A DNA stretch of 64,000 nucleotides, from contig JAPLTG010000006.1 in assembly GCA_026398255.1 (NCBI GenBank), forward strand, positions 1 to 64,000, in the 5' to 3' direction. Shown piece after piece: positions 1 to 10,364 of this stretch. Source of the stretch: Verrucomicrobiota bacterium (GTDB lineage Bacteria; Verrucomicrobiota; Verrucomicrobiia; Chthoniobacterales; Terrimicrobiaceae). The position numbers and the translations under genes were made by a program. Every line of letters starts with the position of its first letter. The stretch's first letter is position 1. Below the pieces are notes generated by a model. The model was not told where the DNA came from, did no database searches, and saw only the letters and a list, made by a program, of their open reading frames with translations.

Positions 1-1
1 G

Positions 2-64
2 GGCTGGGATATCTACGCAAAAACACTTCAAAATCTTTCGAAATTTGACCTCCGAAATGTGTGA
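2..64 (+). CDS. 3' end of an upstream gene (partial)
   Basis: An open frame enters from the left edge and ends at a TGA at 62-64, giving about 20 residues that end in LSKFDLRNV. The peptide has a normal mixed composition and could be the C-terminus of another polysaccharide gene, but it is too short to assign. The 65-172 gap after it is AT-rich and contains a small inverted repeat (TGAATA/TATTCA, 95-115) without a U-run; I see no other gene there. Confidence 0.3.
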   Translation, partial: GWDIYAKTLQNLSKFDLRNV

Positions 65-178
65 CTTTTTTATATACTTGTTTTTCAATGATGGTGAATA
101 TTTTAACCATATTCATTCTCTTTAAACTGGACAAGACCCAATGCAATTCCAAGACCAAATATTATTAAAGCGGTGTCT

Positions 179-1177
179 ATGATAAATAATAACACCGTTG
201 CAGTAGTTACAGCGACCTATCGAAGGCCTTTTGAACTGCGGCGTTTCCTTGAATGCCTTAGGAACTGCCCAGATGTCAAATTGGTTTCCATATGCGATAA
301 TTTTGGTTGCCCGGAAACATTAAATATCATCAATACGGAAAACATTTCATCTACATATCCTATTCTTTATAAAAAAGCCGCTTATAACGGGGGGTGCGGG
401 GCAGGGCTCAATTTGGCGATTGAACAAGCCAAAGGCTTTTTGAGCGATATCTCGCATTTTTGGATATGTGATGATGATATTTATTTTGAAGGAGATCCTC
501 TTTCACCGTTGCTCGCCGCAATTGAAAAGTCGGGAGCAGGTTCAGCCGCCCCTGCTATCACTGATCACTCTGGTTTGGTCGTCGCTGCTCCGATGTTAGA
601 CAGCCAGCATGGAAAATGGGTGAAATTGGGAACTCGGCCTGATGAATTTATAAAGCATTTTCCAGTTAAACAACCACTGCCATTTTTGGTCTGTATGGGC
701 ACTTGCCACCTCGTAACAGCTGCAGCCATTGATAAGGTGGGTAAGATTAGAGAGGATTTTTGGATGTTGGGGGAGGATTTAAATTTTGCGCATCGCATTG
801 TTGCTCATGGTGGTGGAGGTGTTTTCGTCCCATGGGTAAATGTGGAGCATCTTTATGGGTCACCTCTGGATCCTTCTAGTGCTCAAAGGTCGGAATACTT
901 CAAGCATCTTGCATTATTGCAAAACTTGACCTTCATGGCCTACAAGACGCCTTATGCGAAATATGCTCGAGGCAGATATTTTGATTGTTTGCGAGGTAAG
1001 GGCCTAATGCCAAACTATGCAAAATTTTTAAAAAAATTTCATTGGAAAATATACGCTATTATAGATTTACTTACAGTTATTTTTGCCGCTTGGTGTATTG
1101 GGCAACCTGCGGGTGGAAATATTGCACAGCGTATTAGAAAAAAACGAATGTTACAAAGCGCCAAGGTTTTCAGTTAA
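179..1177 (+). CDS. GT2-family glycosyltransferase (GlfT2-like)
   Basis: A family 2 (GT-A fold) glycosyltransferase of about 332 residues. The N-terminus [11 protein letters not shown] is the first strand of the nucleotide-binding fold; a DDD metal/nucleotide motif ([10 protein letters not shown]) lies near residue 100, and GEDLNF in the second half supplies the probable catalytic acid, followed by a metal-binding-type His in VEHLYGS. It should transfer a sugar from a nucleotide donor at the cytoplasmic membrane face during polysaccharide synthesis. I prefer the ATG at 179; a GTG at 173 is in frame. A stretch near the C-terminus ([11 protein letters not shown]) is hydrophobic. The gene is much more AT-rich than the housekeeping genes of this window. 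The exact acceptor is unknown. Confidence 0.85.
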   Translation: MINNNTVAVVTATYRRPFELRRFLECLRNCPDVKLVSICDNFGCPETLNIINTENISSTYPILYKKAAYNGGCGAGLNLAIEQAKGFLSDISHFWICDDDIYFEGDPLSPLLAAIEKSGAGSAAPAITDHSGLVVAAPMLDSQHGKWVKLGTRPDEFIKHFPVKQPLPFLVCMGTCHLVTAAAIDKVGKIREDFWMLGEDLNFAHRIVAHGGGGVFVPWVNVEHLYGSPLDPSSAQRSEYFKHLALLQNLTFMAYKTPYAKYARGRYFDCLRGKGLMPNYAKFLKKFHWKIYAIIDLLTVIFAAWCIGQPAGGNIAQRIRKKRMLQSAKVFS

Positions 1178-1178
1178 A

Positions 1179-1385
1179 ATGGCCTTAAATTTCTGTTTGG
1201 AGCCAGCTGAAATTTCTGTAATCATTCCCGCTTACAATCGAGCAGGGCTGATTGGAGACACGCTTCGGGGTTTGTTCAACCAGACGGTGCCGGCAAGGGA
1301 GGTTATTGTTGTCGATGATGGGTCACAAGACGGAACAGCGGAGAAAGCGCTGGAAGCGTTTGAAAACTGGAAACTGGAAACCTAA
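1179..1385 (+). pseudogene. 5' remnant of a GT2 glycosyltransferase gene
   Basis: Starting at ATG 1179, this frame encodes the classic start of a GT2 enzyme ([25 protein letters not shown]) but stops after 68 residues at WKLET. It is closely similar, though not identical, to the first part of the intact gene at 2618, so it is a diverged paralogue rather than a fresh duplication. The homology breaks inside a repeat word (gaaaactggaaactggaaa, from 1362) that continues in the 2618 copy, which points to loss of the rest of the gene at or next to that repeat. An ATPase gene follows directly. Confidence 0.75.
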
Positions 1386-1426
1386 AAAAAGCCATGGAAT
1401 AAAATGGGGTGTATGGCTTATTATGG

Positions 1427-1454
1427 TTGCAATATTTTAATTGTTCCGTAAAAT
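1427..1454 (+). promoter_or_regulatory. Predicted promoter of the ATPase gene
   Basis: A -35-like TTGCAA (1427-1432) and a -10-like TAAAAT (1449-1454) are separated by 16 bases. The preferred ATG is at 1469, so the predicted transcript would have a leader of only about 8 bases. Four other modules in this window have a similarly placed promoter. Confidence 0.4.
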
Positions 1455-1468
1455 CGCGACTCAAATTT

Positions 1469-2614
1469 ATGGATGTTCCGCGATTCTTAAAAAAACCAGA
1501 GAGCCATTTTTTCCTTTTAGGGCCAAGAGGGACTGGCAAAAGTTGGTGGACCAGAAAGGTATTTTCTGATGCTCTGCGAGTAGATTTATTGGATGCCGCG
1601 ACTCTGCGAGAGTTGGCTGCCCGCCCCGAGCGCCTCCGCGATATGGTCCACGGTGCGCGCGATTGCGATACGGTGGTTGTGGACGAAGTCCAAAAACTGC
1701 CTGAACTCTTGGAAGTCGTCCATGGATTGATTGAGGAAAAGTCGGGGAAAATTTTCGTATTGACCGGGTCAAGTGCCAGAAAGCTTCGGCGTGCTGGAGT
1801 GAATTTGCTCGGAGGCCGGGCAGGGAGATTGAGTATGCACCCGTATATGGCAGCGGAGTTGGGCGGGGACTTTTCCTTGGAGAAAGCATTGAGGCATGGT
1901 CTGCTGCCCGTGGTCGTTGGGGCAACTGATCCTGATTTTCAGATGCAGGCCTACTGTGGATTATATCTTAAAGAAGAGGTTCAGGCGGAGGGATTAGTGA
2001 GAAATGTTGGAAATTTTGCAAGATTTTTGGAGGTGATGAGTTTTTCCCATGGAGGGGTCTTGAATCTTTCGAATGTCTCCCGTGAATGTGCGGTAAAAAG
2101 GGCAACATTGGAGGGCTATCTCTCGATTCTGGAGGACTTGATGTTGGGGTGGAGATTGCCGGTTTTTACCCGACGCGCCAATCGGGAACTTGCAAGTCAT
2201 CCCAAATTTTATTTTTTTGATACAGGCGTCTATCGTGCAAATAGACCTCAAGGCCCTCTGGACCTCGTCACTGAAATTGAGGGGCCTGCTCTTGAGGGAC
2301 TTGTCGCTCAAAATCTCAAGGCCTGGTGTGATTATAGTCAAGGAAGTCACGCGCTTTTTTATTGGCAAACAAGGTCGCAGGTGGAAGTGGACTTTGTGAT
2401 CTATGGCGAGTCTGGATTGTATGCCGTAGAAGTAAAAAACACTCAAAAAGTTAGACAGGAAGATTTGTCTGCTCTGAAGTCCTTTGCCGAAGACTATCCA
2501 GAAAGTAAAAGATTTCTCCTCTATCGAGGTCAGGAATCGCTACTCAGGGATGGAATCCAATGCATGCCATGCGAGAAATTCTTGAGAACTTTAAAGCCGG
2601 ATGCATGGGCCTAA
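1469..2614 (+). CDS. AAA ATPase with DUF4143 domain
   Basis: A P-loop ATPase of about 381 residues. Walker A is GPRGTGKS at residues 18-25 and Walker B is VVVDEVQ at about 69-75, followed by a sensor-1-like LTGSSARK; the C-terminal half (YWQTRSQVEVDFVIY, VEVKN) has the restriction-endonuclease-like DUF4143 fold. Members are widespread, often horizontally moved, with no agreed role. I chose ATG 1469 because MDVPRFLKKP matches the usual start of the family; an ATG-less extension to 1409 is open but lacks conserved sequence. It sits between a GT2 remnant and a full GT2 gene, so it is probably an inserted cargo gene rather than a polysaccharide enzyme. Confidence 0.85.
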   Translation: MDVPRFLKKPESHFFLLGPRGTGKSWWTRKVFSDALRVDLLDAATLRELAARPERLRDMVHGARDCDTVVVDEVQKLPELLEVVHGLIEEKSGKIFVLTGSSARKLRRAGVNLLGGRAGRLSMHPYMAAELGGDFSLEKALRHGLLPVVVGATDPDFQMQAYCGLYLKEEVQAEGLVRNVGNFARFLEVMSFSHGGVLNLSNVSRECAVKRATLEGYLSILEDLMLGWRLPVFTRRANRELASHPKFYFFDTGVYRANRPQGPLDLVTEIEGPALEGLVAQNLKAWCDYSQGSHALFYWQTRSQVEVDFVIYGESGLYAVEVKNTQKVRQEDLSALKSFAEDYPESKRFLLYRGQESLLRDGIQCMPCEKFLRTLKPDAWA

Positions 2615-2617
2615 CGA

Positions 2618-4293
<1,676 letters not shown>

Positions 4294-4297
<4 letters not shown>

Positions 4298-6018
4298 GAA
4301 TTTTGATCGTCGAGGAGGCTTTGCGGTTGGGGAATGGGCACTGGCCGAGATATATAGCGGATCTGGTGGCAGGATTTCGTGCGGAGGGGGATGTTGTCGA
4401 TGTGCTGGGTCATCGCAACGCGAATGACAAGGTTATGTCGGTCGTGCCCGATGTGGTGCCTTGGCTTTCGAGGGATTGCCGTGCGGATGCGAGAAGCCAA
4501 GGTCTCATCGGTGGTATTCGCCACAACTTATGCCTCAAAAGAGAATTGGGGGCCTGGCTGAAGGGCAGGGAGCCTTATGACTGGATTTTGTCGCTGAGCA
4601 GTCGCCCGAAGCACCTGCTGGCTTTTGCAATGCTTGCTCGGGCGGGATATTGCGCGAGGTCGCGTTTTTTATTGCTCTTCGTAATCAGCCCAGGGCAGCA
4701 GGATGACGCGGGAAAGTTTCGGCTGAGTGCCTCGAACCTTTTTGCGAAGTTTTGCTTTCGGTGGTTGCGGTCTGCGGTGCTGCGGGGGCAGGTGGTGATT
4801 GCTGCGGAGACAGAGGGGATGCGGGCGGAGATCGAGAGATTTTCGGGATTGCTGACGGTGTTGTTTCCGCATCCGGTTCTGGCGGCGCAGCCGCCGGAAG
4901 AAAAAGCTGAACACCCGCGCGATAGCGCAGAGCCCAAGGGAAAGACAAATGTGGGGCCCAAGGAGGGCAACCGTAGCGAAGCGGAGCAAAAGCTGAAAGC
5001 GGAAACGATGAAAAAGGATGGAACCACTAAAGACACAACACCCGCGCGCCAGCGCATAGCCCAAGGGGAAGTCGAATGTGTAGGCTGGGAGCCAACCGGA
5101 GCGAAGCGGAGTGAAGGACACAAAAAGAGAGAAGAGGTTTCAACCACAATCGAGCGCCAGGGCGGGCGTGAGGACCCAGGCGGTTGGGTAGCCGCGCGGG
5201 AGACTGCCGAAGGCAGCCTGCAGGGTGAGACGCCTTGGGAAGGCGCGAATCAACAGCAACCGAAAGTTGGCCCGAAGGGTGAGGGAGTGGGAACGACCAA
5301 ATCAAATGGCACTGAAGCTCTCGACGCTGGACGCTCGGCTCTTAACACACCGGCGAAGCCGGTGGTGGTGGTAGCTCCGGGGTTCGCTCGGTATGAGAAG
5401 GGGAGTGATCTTATGCAGGCGGCCATTCGGCTTGTCCTGCAAAAAGCTGAAACGCTGAAATTGGAAAAACTGAAATCACTCGACGCTGGACGCTCGACTC
5501 TCGACTCTTATGCTTCCTGCTCCCCGCTCCCCGCTCTTCGCTTCGTGTTGCAGTGGCCGGAGGATTTTGATTTGCCGGATGGTCGCCGATGTGGGCCTAA
5601 CCCAGATTTGTTGAAAGATGAACGAGTGAAGTTTTCTAAGGATTTGCTGACCGGTGAGGCGTATTGGGATTTCCTGCAGCAAGCTGATGTGATTGTTTTG
5701 CCCTACCGGAGTGAATCCTATCGGGCGAGGGTCTCCAGGGTGGCCATCGAGGCGGCGATGCTCGGCAAACCTATGGTTTATACAAAAGGCACATGGATAA
5801 GCGAAGTCGTTGCGATGGGGGGCGCGGGTGTTGCTATCGCGGAGGAAACTCCCCAATCGCTTGCTGAAGCTATCCAAATGGCGATAGGAGATTTGGACAC
5901 GCTTCAAAGCGAAGCGGAACGTGGCGTGGCAAGAGTTCGGAACTTTTATTCCGTTTCTTCGTTTCATCATCTCCTGGTTGAGGTTGGTGAAAATAAAAAA
6001 AGCAACATAGCAGAATGA
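4294..6018 (+). CDS. GT4-type glycosyltransferase with repeat-built insertions
   Basis: A GT-B fold glycosyltransferase of 574 residues. The N-terminal Rossmann domain starts MRILIVEEALRLGNGHW; the C-terminal domain contains VVVVAPGFARYEKG, a donor-site region LPYRSESYRARVSRVAIEAAMLGKP with the ExxxxxxxE-like pattern, and an ordinary C-terminal helix. Two insertions interrupt it: about 4894-5355 in the linker between the domains, and about 5440-5530 between the first helix and second strand of the C-terminal domain. Without them the protein would have a normal length of roughly 380-400 residues. ATG 4294 overlaps the upstream stop (ATGA), and the stop overlaps the next ATG, indicating translational coupling. 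Substrate unknown. Confidence 0.8.
4894..5355 (+). repeat. Large repeat-rich insertion in GT4 gene
   Basis: About 460 bases at the interdomain linker. It contains the 34-base block at 5139-5172 identical to 3622-3655, a block at about 5262-5307 nearly identical to about 3747-3795, small hairpins (CTGCC-GAA-GGCAG near 5202; CGCCTT-GGG-AAGGCG near 5231) and the word ctcgacgctgg at 5320, also present at 5479 and 9864. Confidence 0.8.
5440..5520 (+). repeat. Second repeat insertion in GT4 gene
   Basis: Words of the types GCTGAAA/ACTGAAA (about 5446-5478) and CTCGACGCTGG/CTCGACTCT (5479-5510). It lies between the first helix and second strand of the C-terminal Rossmann domain. Confidence 0.7.
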
Positions 6019-6548
6019 AAAACTTTGTTTACAACCTATTACTGTATATCTGCAACCATTGGGTCTCCAATGTTCCAATCCTAAGTTTTCGGCTTTGGTT
6101 TTACCGCAACTTGATGGGATTCCAGATCGGCCGTGGCACCTGCATTATGATGGGGGCGAGGTTTTCGGCGCCTCGCCGTTTAAAAGTTGGAAACCATTGT
6201 GTGATTAACGAAAACTGCTGTTTCGGCAATCGTGGGGAGATAGAAATCGGGGATTGTGTGGTGATCGCGGCGGATTGTCACTTGCGATCGGGCGACCACG
6301 ATATGAATGATCCAGAATTTAGAACGAGATATGAAAAAATCTCGATCGGGGATCATGTTTTTTTGGGATTGCGCGCGACGGTTCTCAAAGGAGTGATATT
6401 AGGCCGGGGAGCTGTGGTTTGCGCCTGTGCATTGGTGGCCAAGCCTGTGGGCGACTATGAAATTGTGGCCGGCGTCCCAGCTAAGAAAATCGCCGAGCGG
6501 GCGAAGAATCTCCGCTACAAGCCGGAATGGGGGCCGCTCTTTCATTAA
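6015..6548 (+). CDS. Hexapeptide-repeat acyltransferase (WbbJ/CysE-like)
   Basis: A left-handed beta-helix acyltransferase of 177 residues. Repeating hydrophobic-x-x-x-x-x steps run from about residue 40 (IGRGTCIMMGARF) to 160 (VAGVPAKKIAER), and the SGDHDMND segment supplies the catalytic-type His. The N-terminal amphipathic stretch NLLLYICNHWVSNVPILSF may sit on the membrane. Known relatives O-acetylate sugars using acetyl-CoA, so it most likely acetylates a sugar of the polysaccharide. ATG 6015 overlaps the upstream TGA by four bases. The gene is compact and has no repeat insertion. Confidence 0.85.
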   Translation: MKNFVYNLLLYICNHWVSNVPILSFRLWFYRNLMGFQIGRGTCIMMGARFSAPRRLKVGNHCVINENCCFGNRGEIEIGDCVVIAADCHLRSGDHDMNDPEFRTRYEKISIGDHVFLGLRATVLKGVILGRGAVVCACALVAKPVGDYEIVAGVPAKKIAERAKNLRYKPEWGPLFH

Positions 6549-6554
6549 AAACAC

Positions 6555-7478
6555 ATGAAGTCTAAAATTCTTATTACCGGAGTTTCCGGATTTATCGGCA
6601 GGCATGCAGCGCGATTTTTCAATCGGCGCGGAGCGGAAGTCTATGGTGTGGATTCCAATCCCGAGGAGGGAGCGCCAATGGCGGACTTGACAGGGTATGC
6701 GCGGATGCGTTTGCCTTCGCAAGATCTCGGAAATTTGTTGGCCCGTGTGCGGCCGGTCTTGATGGTGCATTGTGCCGGCCGTGCTTCAGTGCCGTTATCT
6801 GTGAAAGACCCCAGAACGGACTTTCTCAACGGACCTCTGCTGACTTGGGAGGTTCTGGATGCCATTCGATTAAATGCTCCTGAGTGTGCGTTTCTTTTTT
6901 TATCGAGCGCTGCTGTCTACGGATGTCCTGAAAAGCTGCCTGTGAGCGAGGCCTGCGTGCCCAAGCCGATTTCCCCTTATGGTGCCCATAAGTGGCAGAG
7001 TGAAATGATCTGTGCGGAATTTGCGAATTTGTTTGGACTCCGGACTGCCTCTGCGCGGATTTTTTCAGCTTACGGCCCCGGCTTGAGGCGTCAAGTGCTC
7101 TGGGATTTGTGTCACAAAGCGATCAGCATAGGGCAAATTGAGGCACAGGGAACTGGAGAGGAAAGTAGGGATTTCGTCCATGTCAGGGATTTATGTGAGG
7201 GGTTAGCGATCTTGGCGGAGCGAGCTCCATTAGCTGGTGAAGTTTATAATTTCGGAAGCGGGGTCGAAACTAAAATTCGAATGGTTGCAGAAATAATTGT
7301 TGAGCAATTGGATTTGGATTGCGCAATAAATTTTGATGGGAGAATTCCTGTAGGTTCCCCTTTGAATTGGCAGGCTGATATTACTGCACTAAACAATTTG
7401 GGCTATAAGCCACGACTAAATATTTCAGAGGGTATAAAAACATTTGTTGAATGGTGCTCTATTGAACTTGATAACTAG
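6555..7478 (+). CDS. NAD-dependent sugar epimerase/dehydratase
   Basis: An extended short-chain dehydrogenase of 307 residues. The NAD-binding GVSGFIGRHAARFF motif (GxxGxxG) is at residues 8-20, the catalytic Ser lies in LFLSSAAVYG, and the YxxxK pair is in SPYGAHKWQSE. The C-terminal part (VYNFGSGVETKIRMVAEII) matches nucleotide-sugar epimerases and reductases. It should act on a nucleotide-linked sugar in the cytoplasm to make a precursor for the neighbouring transferases. It starts six bases after the acyltransferase stop. The 3' end becomes AT-rich, merging into the AT-rich next gene. Exact product not determinable. Confidence 0.87.
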   Translation: MKSKILITGVSGFIGRHAARFFNRRGAEVYGVDSNPEEGAPMADLTGYARMRLPSQDLGNLLARVRPVLMVHCAGRASVPLSVKDPRTDFLNGPLLTWEVLDAIRLNAPECAFLFLSSAAVYGCPEKLPVSEACVPKPISPYGAHKWQSEMICAEFANLFGLRTASARIFSAYGPGLRRQVLWDLCHKAISIGQIEAQGTGEESRDFVHVRDLCEGLAILAERAPLAGEVYNFGSGVETKIRMVAEIIVEQLDLDCAINFDGRIPVGSPLNWQADITALNNLGYKPRLNISEGIKTFVEWCSIELDN

Positions 7479-7524
7479 AAACACTTTATACTTATTAAGT
7501 TTTAAAATTTAATCTATTAAAAAC

Positions 7525-8673
7525 ATGAATAATCTACTTTATTTTGCCCCGGCAAGCTATGGTGGGCTATTAAATTATACTCAAGAGCAAGCTGATGCGA
7601 TTGCTGCTTTAGGTGTTGATGTTCAGGTGGTATGTTCACCAAATTTCATTAAGCGAGAATTTGATAGATACTCCGTATTGCCGATTTTGATGGAAAGTCG
7701 TGCTCCTGCTGGAGGAAACAAAATTCTGCGCGGGATAAGGTATATTCGTATTTTACTTAAAAATATGGCTATCTTAAAAGCCGAAATTATTAAAGGAGAA
7801 TATAAAAAAGTGCTATTTGCGGCATATACTGAATATTTTTCACCTTTATGGGCGATTCCTTTCATAAAGCTCGCGCAAAAAGGTGTTGAATTTGGTGCCG
7901 TTGTTCAGGAGCCAGTTCGCGATTTTCGCGTAGGCCCAGTCTGCTGGCATAAGCTATCTATTGCAACGGCTTATAGGTTTTTGAAGTATGCCTTTGTCCA
8001 TGAAAGTGTCACTTTAGACACAGGGTATTGCATGTCGAAATTAAAAACAGTCGTTATTCCTTATGGCCCGCATAGATTTCCAAGCCCCTCAAAACCACGC
8101 GAAGTTCTTCGACAGCAACTCGGAATTCCCGCGGAAGCACTGGTTTTATTATCATTTGGCCATATTCGAGACAATAAAAATCTTGATTATGCTGTGCGTG
8201 CACTCGTTGAAATTCCCGATGCGTTTCTTTTGGTCGCCGGGAAGCGGAGCGCGAGTAGCCAAAGGCCAGAAAGCTACTATCAGGATTTGGCGATTAAGCT
8301 GGGTGTTGCTGATAGATGTAAATGGATTTTAGAATATGTTTCAGAGGAAGATGCTGCAAACTATTTCACGGCTAGCGACCTAATTTTATTGACATACAGC
8401 AGTTCATTCCGCTCCGCTAGTGGTGTTTTGCATGTGGCTGCAAGATATGAAAAACCCTCAATCGTTTCTGCCGGGCAGGGGTCTCTGCAGAGTGTGGTTC
8501 GCAAATACGGGATTGGTCTCTGGGTCGAACCTGATTCTCCATATGCAGTTGTGGAGGGAATTAAAACCTGGGTAAATTGTCCCAGAAAACCAGACTGGGA
8601 ATCTTACAGGGTTGATAATTCTTGGATTCTAAATGCTAAAATTGTTTTGGATTCCTTTAAAAGCGCCGATTGA
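7525..8673 (+). CDS. GT4-family glycosyltransferase
   Basis: A GT-B glycosyltransferase of 382 residues. The N-terminus MNNLLYFAPASYGG has the usual glycine-rich start; the C-terminal Rossmann domain begins LGIPAEALVLLSFGHIRDNKNLDYAVRAL, and the donor site region reads LTYSSSFRSASGVLHVAARYEKP. Unlike its neighbours it has no repeat insertion and normal length. It is strongly AT-rich, and the 46 bases before the ATG are almost pure A/T, which suggests a more recent arrival. Acceptor and donor unknown. Confidence 0.82.
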   Translation: MNNLLYFAPASYGGLLNYTQEQADAIAALGVDVQVVCSPNFIKREFDRYSVLPILMESRAPAGGNKILRGIRYIRILLKNMAILKAEIIKGEYKKVLFAAYTEYFSPLWAIPFIKLAQKGVEFGAVVQEPVRDFRVGPVCWHKLSIATAYRFLKYAFVHESVTLDTGYCMSKLKTVVIPYGPHRFPSPSKPREVLRQQLGIPAEALVLLSFGHIRDNKNLDYAVRALVEIPDAFLLVAGKRSASSQRPESYYQDLAIKLGVADRCKWILEYVSEEDAANYFTASDLILLTYSSSFRSASGVLHVAARYEKPSIVSAGQGSLQSVVRKYGIGLWVEPDSPYAVVEGIKTWVNCPRKPDWESYRVDNSWILNAKIVLDSFKSAD

Positions 8674-8681
8674 GTGTTAGC

Positions 8682-10289
8682 ATGAAAGTCGCACAGTTGG
8701 CGTTTTCCCTGAGCAATCGTGCCGGGGGCATTTTTGAAATTCAAGTTGGGCTATCTCTGGCCCTCAAAACGATGGGAGTGGATATGGTTGCTTTGGGGCT
8801 CCAGGATGACTTGACCCAGCGGGATGCCTTTCGGTGGGGTGGCATCCCCACAATGTGTCTACCGGTCTATGGGCCGCGCTTTTTCGGGTATGCCAAGGGC
8901 TTTGATAGCGCTTTGGAAAACTCAAACCCGGATATCTGCCATCTGCATACTCTTTGGATGTATCCCGGCATTGCCATGAAAAATTGGAGTCGCAGGCACA
9001 ACAGGCCCTATATGGTGACTCCAAATGGAATGCTGGAGCCGTGGGCTTTGGCGAATTCGGGCTGGAAAAAAAAACTGGCGGGATTTTTTTATGAAAAAGC
9101 GATCCTCCAGGGCGCGGCTTGCCTGCAGGCAAATACACTGAAGGAGGCGGATGACTTTCGGGCCTACGGATTGCGGCAGCGGATCGAGGTGATCCCGAAT
9201 GGGGTTGATTTGCCGGAATTTTTAACCACGGAGGACACGGAGAGCACAGAGGGAAGAAAAAGGTTGTTGTTTTTGGGGAGGATCCATCCCAAGAAGGGGC
9301 TTGTGGCTTTACTGAAGGCCTGGGCAGACATTCAAAATTCAAAATTCAAAACTCACAATTCAAAGCAGTGGCAATTTGTGATCGCGGGATGGGACCAAGG
9401 AGGGCATGAGGCGGAGTTGAAGGCACTGTGCGCTGAGCTCGGATTAAAAACAGCGGTTAGAACCACGAAAGACACGAATTTTCACGAAAACATTCAACCA
9501 CGGATTGCACGGATATACACGGATAAGACAGAAGCACAGGGCGGTGCTTGGACAAGCCAAGCTGGCGCTGCGTTTTCAAATCCCTCCACAAGCCAGGTTG
9601 CACGGGATTGTGAAAACACATCGCCCACTCGCTCCGCGAGTGACCCTGCTGGGGCGCTTTTTGCTGATAATGGGGAAATGGGAAGCGTAGGGGGGAATCA
9701 GCTTGCTGATTCAAAGGAGTTATTGGATGGCCAGTTTCAAGCTGGCTTGCAGATGGACAATCAAAAAGGCCCCACCATTCGCACCGCGAATGACCCCACC
9801 GCTTCAGGGGAATATTCTTCATCCGTGTCAATCCGTTATATTCGTGGTCAAAATTCTGATTCTCTCGACGCTGGTCGCTCGACCCTTGACTTATCCGCTG
9901 CGGCGGATGTTCTTTTCTTCGGTCCAGCTTTTGGGGAGGAGAAAGATGCTTTGTTGCGGAGTGCAGATGCTTTAATTTTGCCGAGTTTTAGTGAGGGGTT
10001 GCCGATGTCGGTGCTGGAGGCTTGGTCGTATGGGTTGCCGGTTGTGATGACGCCGGAGTGCAATTTGCCGGAGGGCTTTGCTAAACAAGCTGCCCTGGAA
10101 ATTCGGAGTGGGGAGGGAAGTTTTCAGGGTTCAGATTTCAGTTTTCAGCATGGCTTGCGGGCGCTCTTGGAGATGTCGGGGGCGGAGCGTGGCAGTATGG
10201 GGATGAGGGGGCGGAGGTTGGTGGAGGACCGGTTCACTTGGCCGAAGGTGGCGGAGCAGATGAAGGAAGTGTATGAAAGCCTCTTGTAA
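8682..10289 (+). CDS. GT4-family glycosyltransferase with four repeat insertions
   Basis: A GT-B glycosyltransferase of 535 residues. The N-terminal half (MKVAQLAFSLSNRAGGIFE; HLHTLWMYPGIAMK; VTPNGMLEPWAL) and the C-terminal half (LLFLGRIHPKKG; VLFFGPAFGEEKDALL; PSFSEGLPMSVLEAWSYG, with its ExxxxxxxE pair) are typical. Insertions interrupt the linker (about 9222-9263), the helix-strand loop (9331-9370), the ELGLK-to-VLFFG junction (about 9455-9905) and a C-terminal loop (10120-10152). I prefer ATG 8682; a TTG at 8670 overlapping the upstream stop is also possible. Its C-terminus is closely similar to the remnant at 16331-16480. Confidence 0.83.
   Translation: MKVAQLAFSLSNRAGGIFEIQVGLSLALKTMGVDMVALGLQDDLTQRDAFRWGGIPTMCLPVYGPRFFGYAKGFDSALENSNPDICHLHTLWMYPGIAMKNWSRRHNRPYMVTPNGMLEPWALANSGWKKKLAGFFYEKAILQGAACLQANTLKEADDFRAYGLRQRIEVIPNGVDLPEFLTTEDTESTEGRKRLLFLGRIHPKKGLVALLKAWADIQNSKFKTHNSKQWQFVIAGWDQGGHEAELKALCAELGLKTAVRTTKDTNFHENIQPRIARIYTDKTEAQGGAWTSQAGAAFSNPSTSQVARDCENTSPTRSASDPAGALFADNGEMGSVGGNQLADSKELLDGQFQAGLQMDNQKGPTIRTANDPTASGEYSSSVSIRYIRGQNSDSLDAGRSTLDLSAAADVLFFGPAFGEEKDALLRSADALILPSFSEGLPMSVLEAWSYGLPVVMTPECNLPEGFAKQAALEIRSGEGSFQGSDFSFQHGLRALLEMSGAERGSMGMRGRRLVEDRFTWPKVAEQMKEVYESLL
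9224..9263 (+). repeat. CACGGAG-type periodic repeat
   Basis: Three nine-base units (ACCACGGAG, GACACGGAG, AGCACAGAG) in the interdomain linker of the GT4 gene, translating as TTEDTESTEG. The same word family occurs at 15877-15905 in another GT gene. Confidence 0.75.
9331..9365 (+). repeat. TTCAAAA tandem repeat
   Basis: Tandem ATTCAAA/ACTCACA words inside the GT4 gene, encoding an N-S-K-F-K-T-type loop between the first helix and second strand of the C-terminal domain. Confidence 0.8.
9455..9905 (+). repeat. Large repeat-rich insertion in GT4 gene
   Basis: About 450 bases: CACGAA/CACGGAT words (9463-9530), several hairpins including CACTCGC-TCC-GCGAGTG (9626-9642) and CATTCGC-ACC-GCGAATG (9776-9792), and the CTCGACGCTGG word (9864) known from 5320 and 5479. 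It lies where the conserved ELGLK helix should run directly into the VLFFGPAF strand. Confidence 0.8.
10120..10152 (+). repeat. TTTCAG-type repeat
   Basis: Tandem TTTTCAGGG/TTCAGAT/TTTCAG words, related to the 4151-4183 repeat, within the 3' part of the GT4 gene. Confidence 0.65.
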
Positions 10290-10364
10290 TAGTTGTATCT
10301 TACAGACGAGGTATCGTTTGTAGAGGCTGAGTCTTGCTTAAAATCAAAAAAACATTTAAAAATC

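Noticed and set aside
95-115. Terminator between the partial gene and the first GT
   Set aside because: The inverted repeat is A/T-rich with a 9-base loop and has no U-run.
9455-9905. CRISPR array in the repeat-rich part of a GT gene
   Set aside because: Repeats are short, irregular and without unique spacers of constant length; no cas genes are present.
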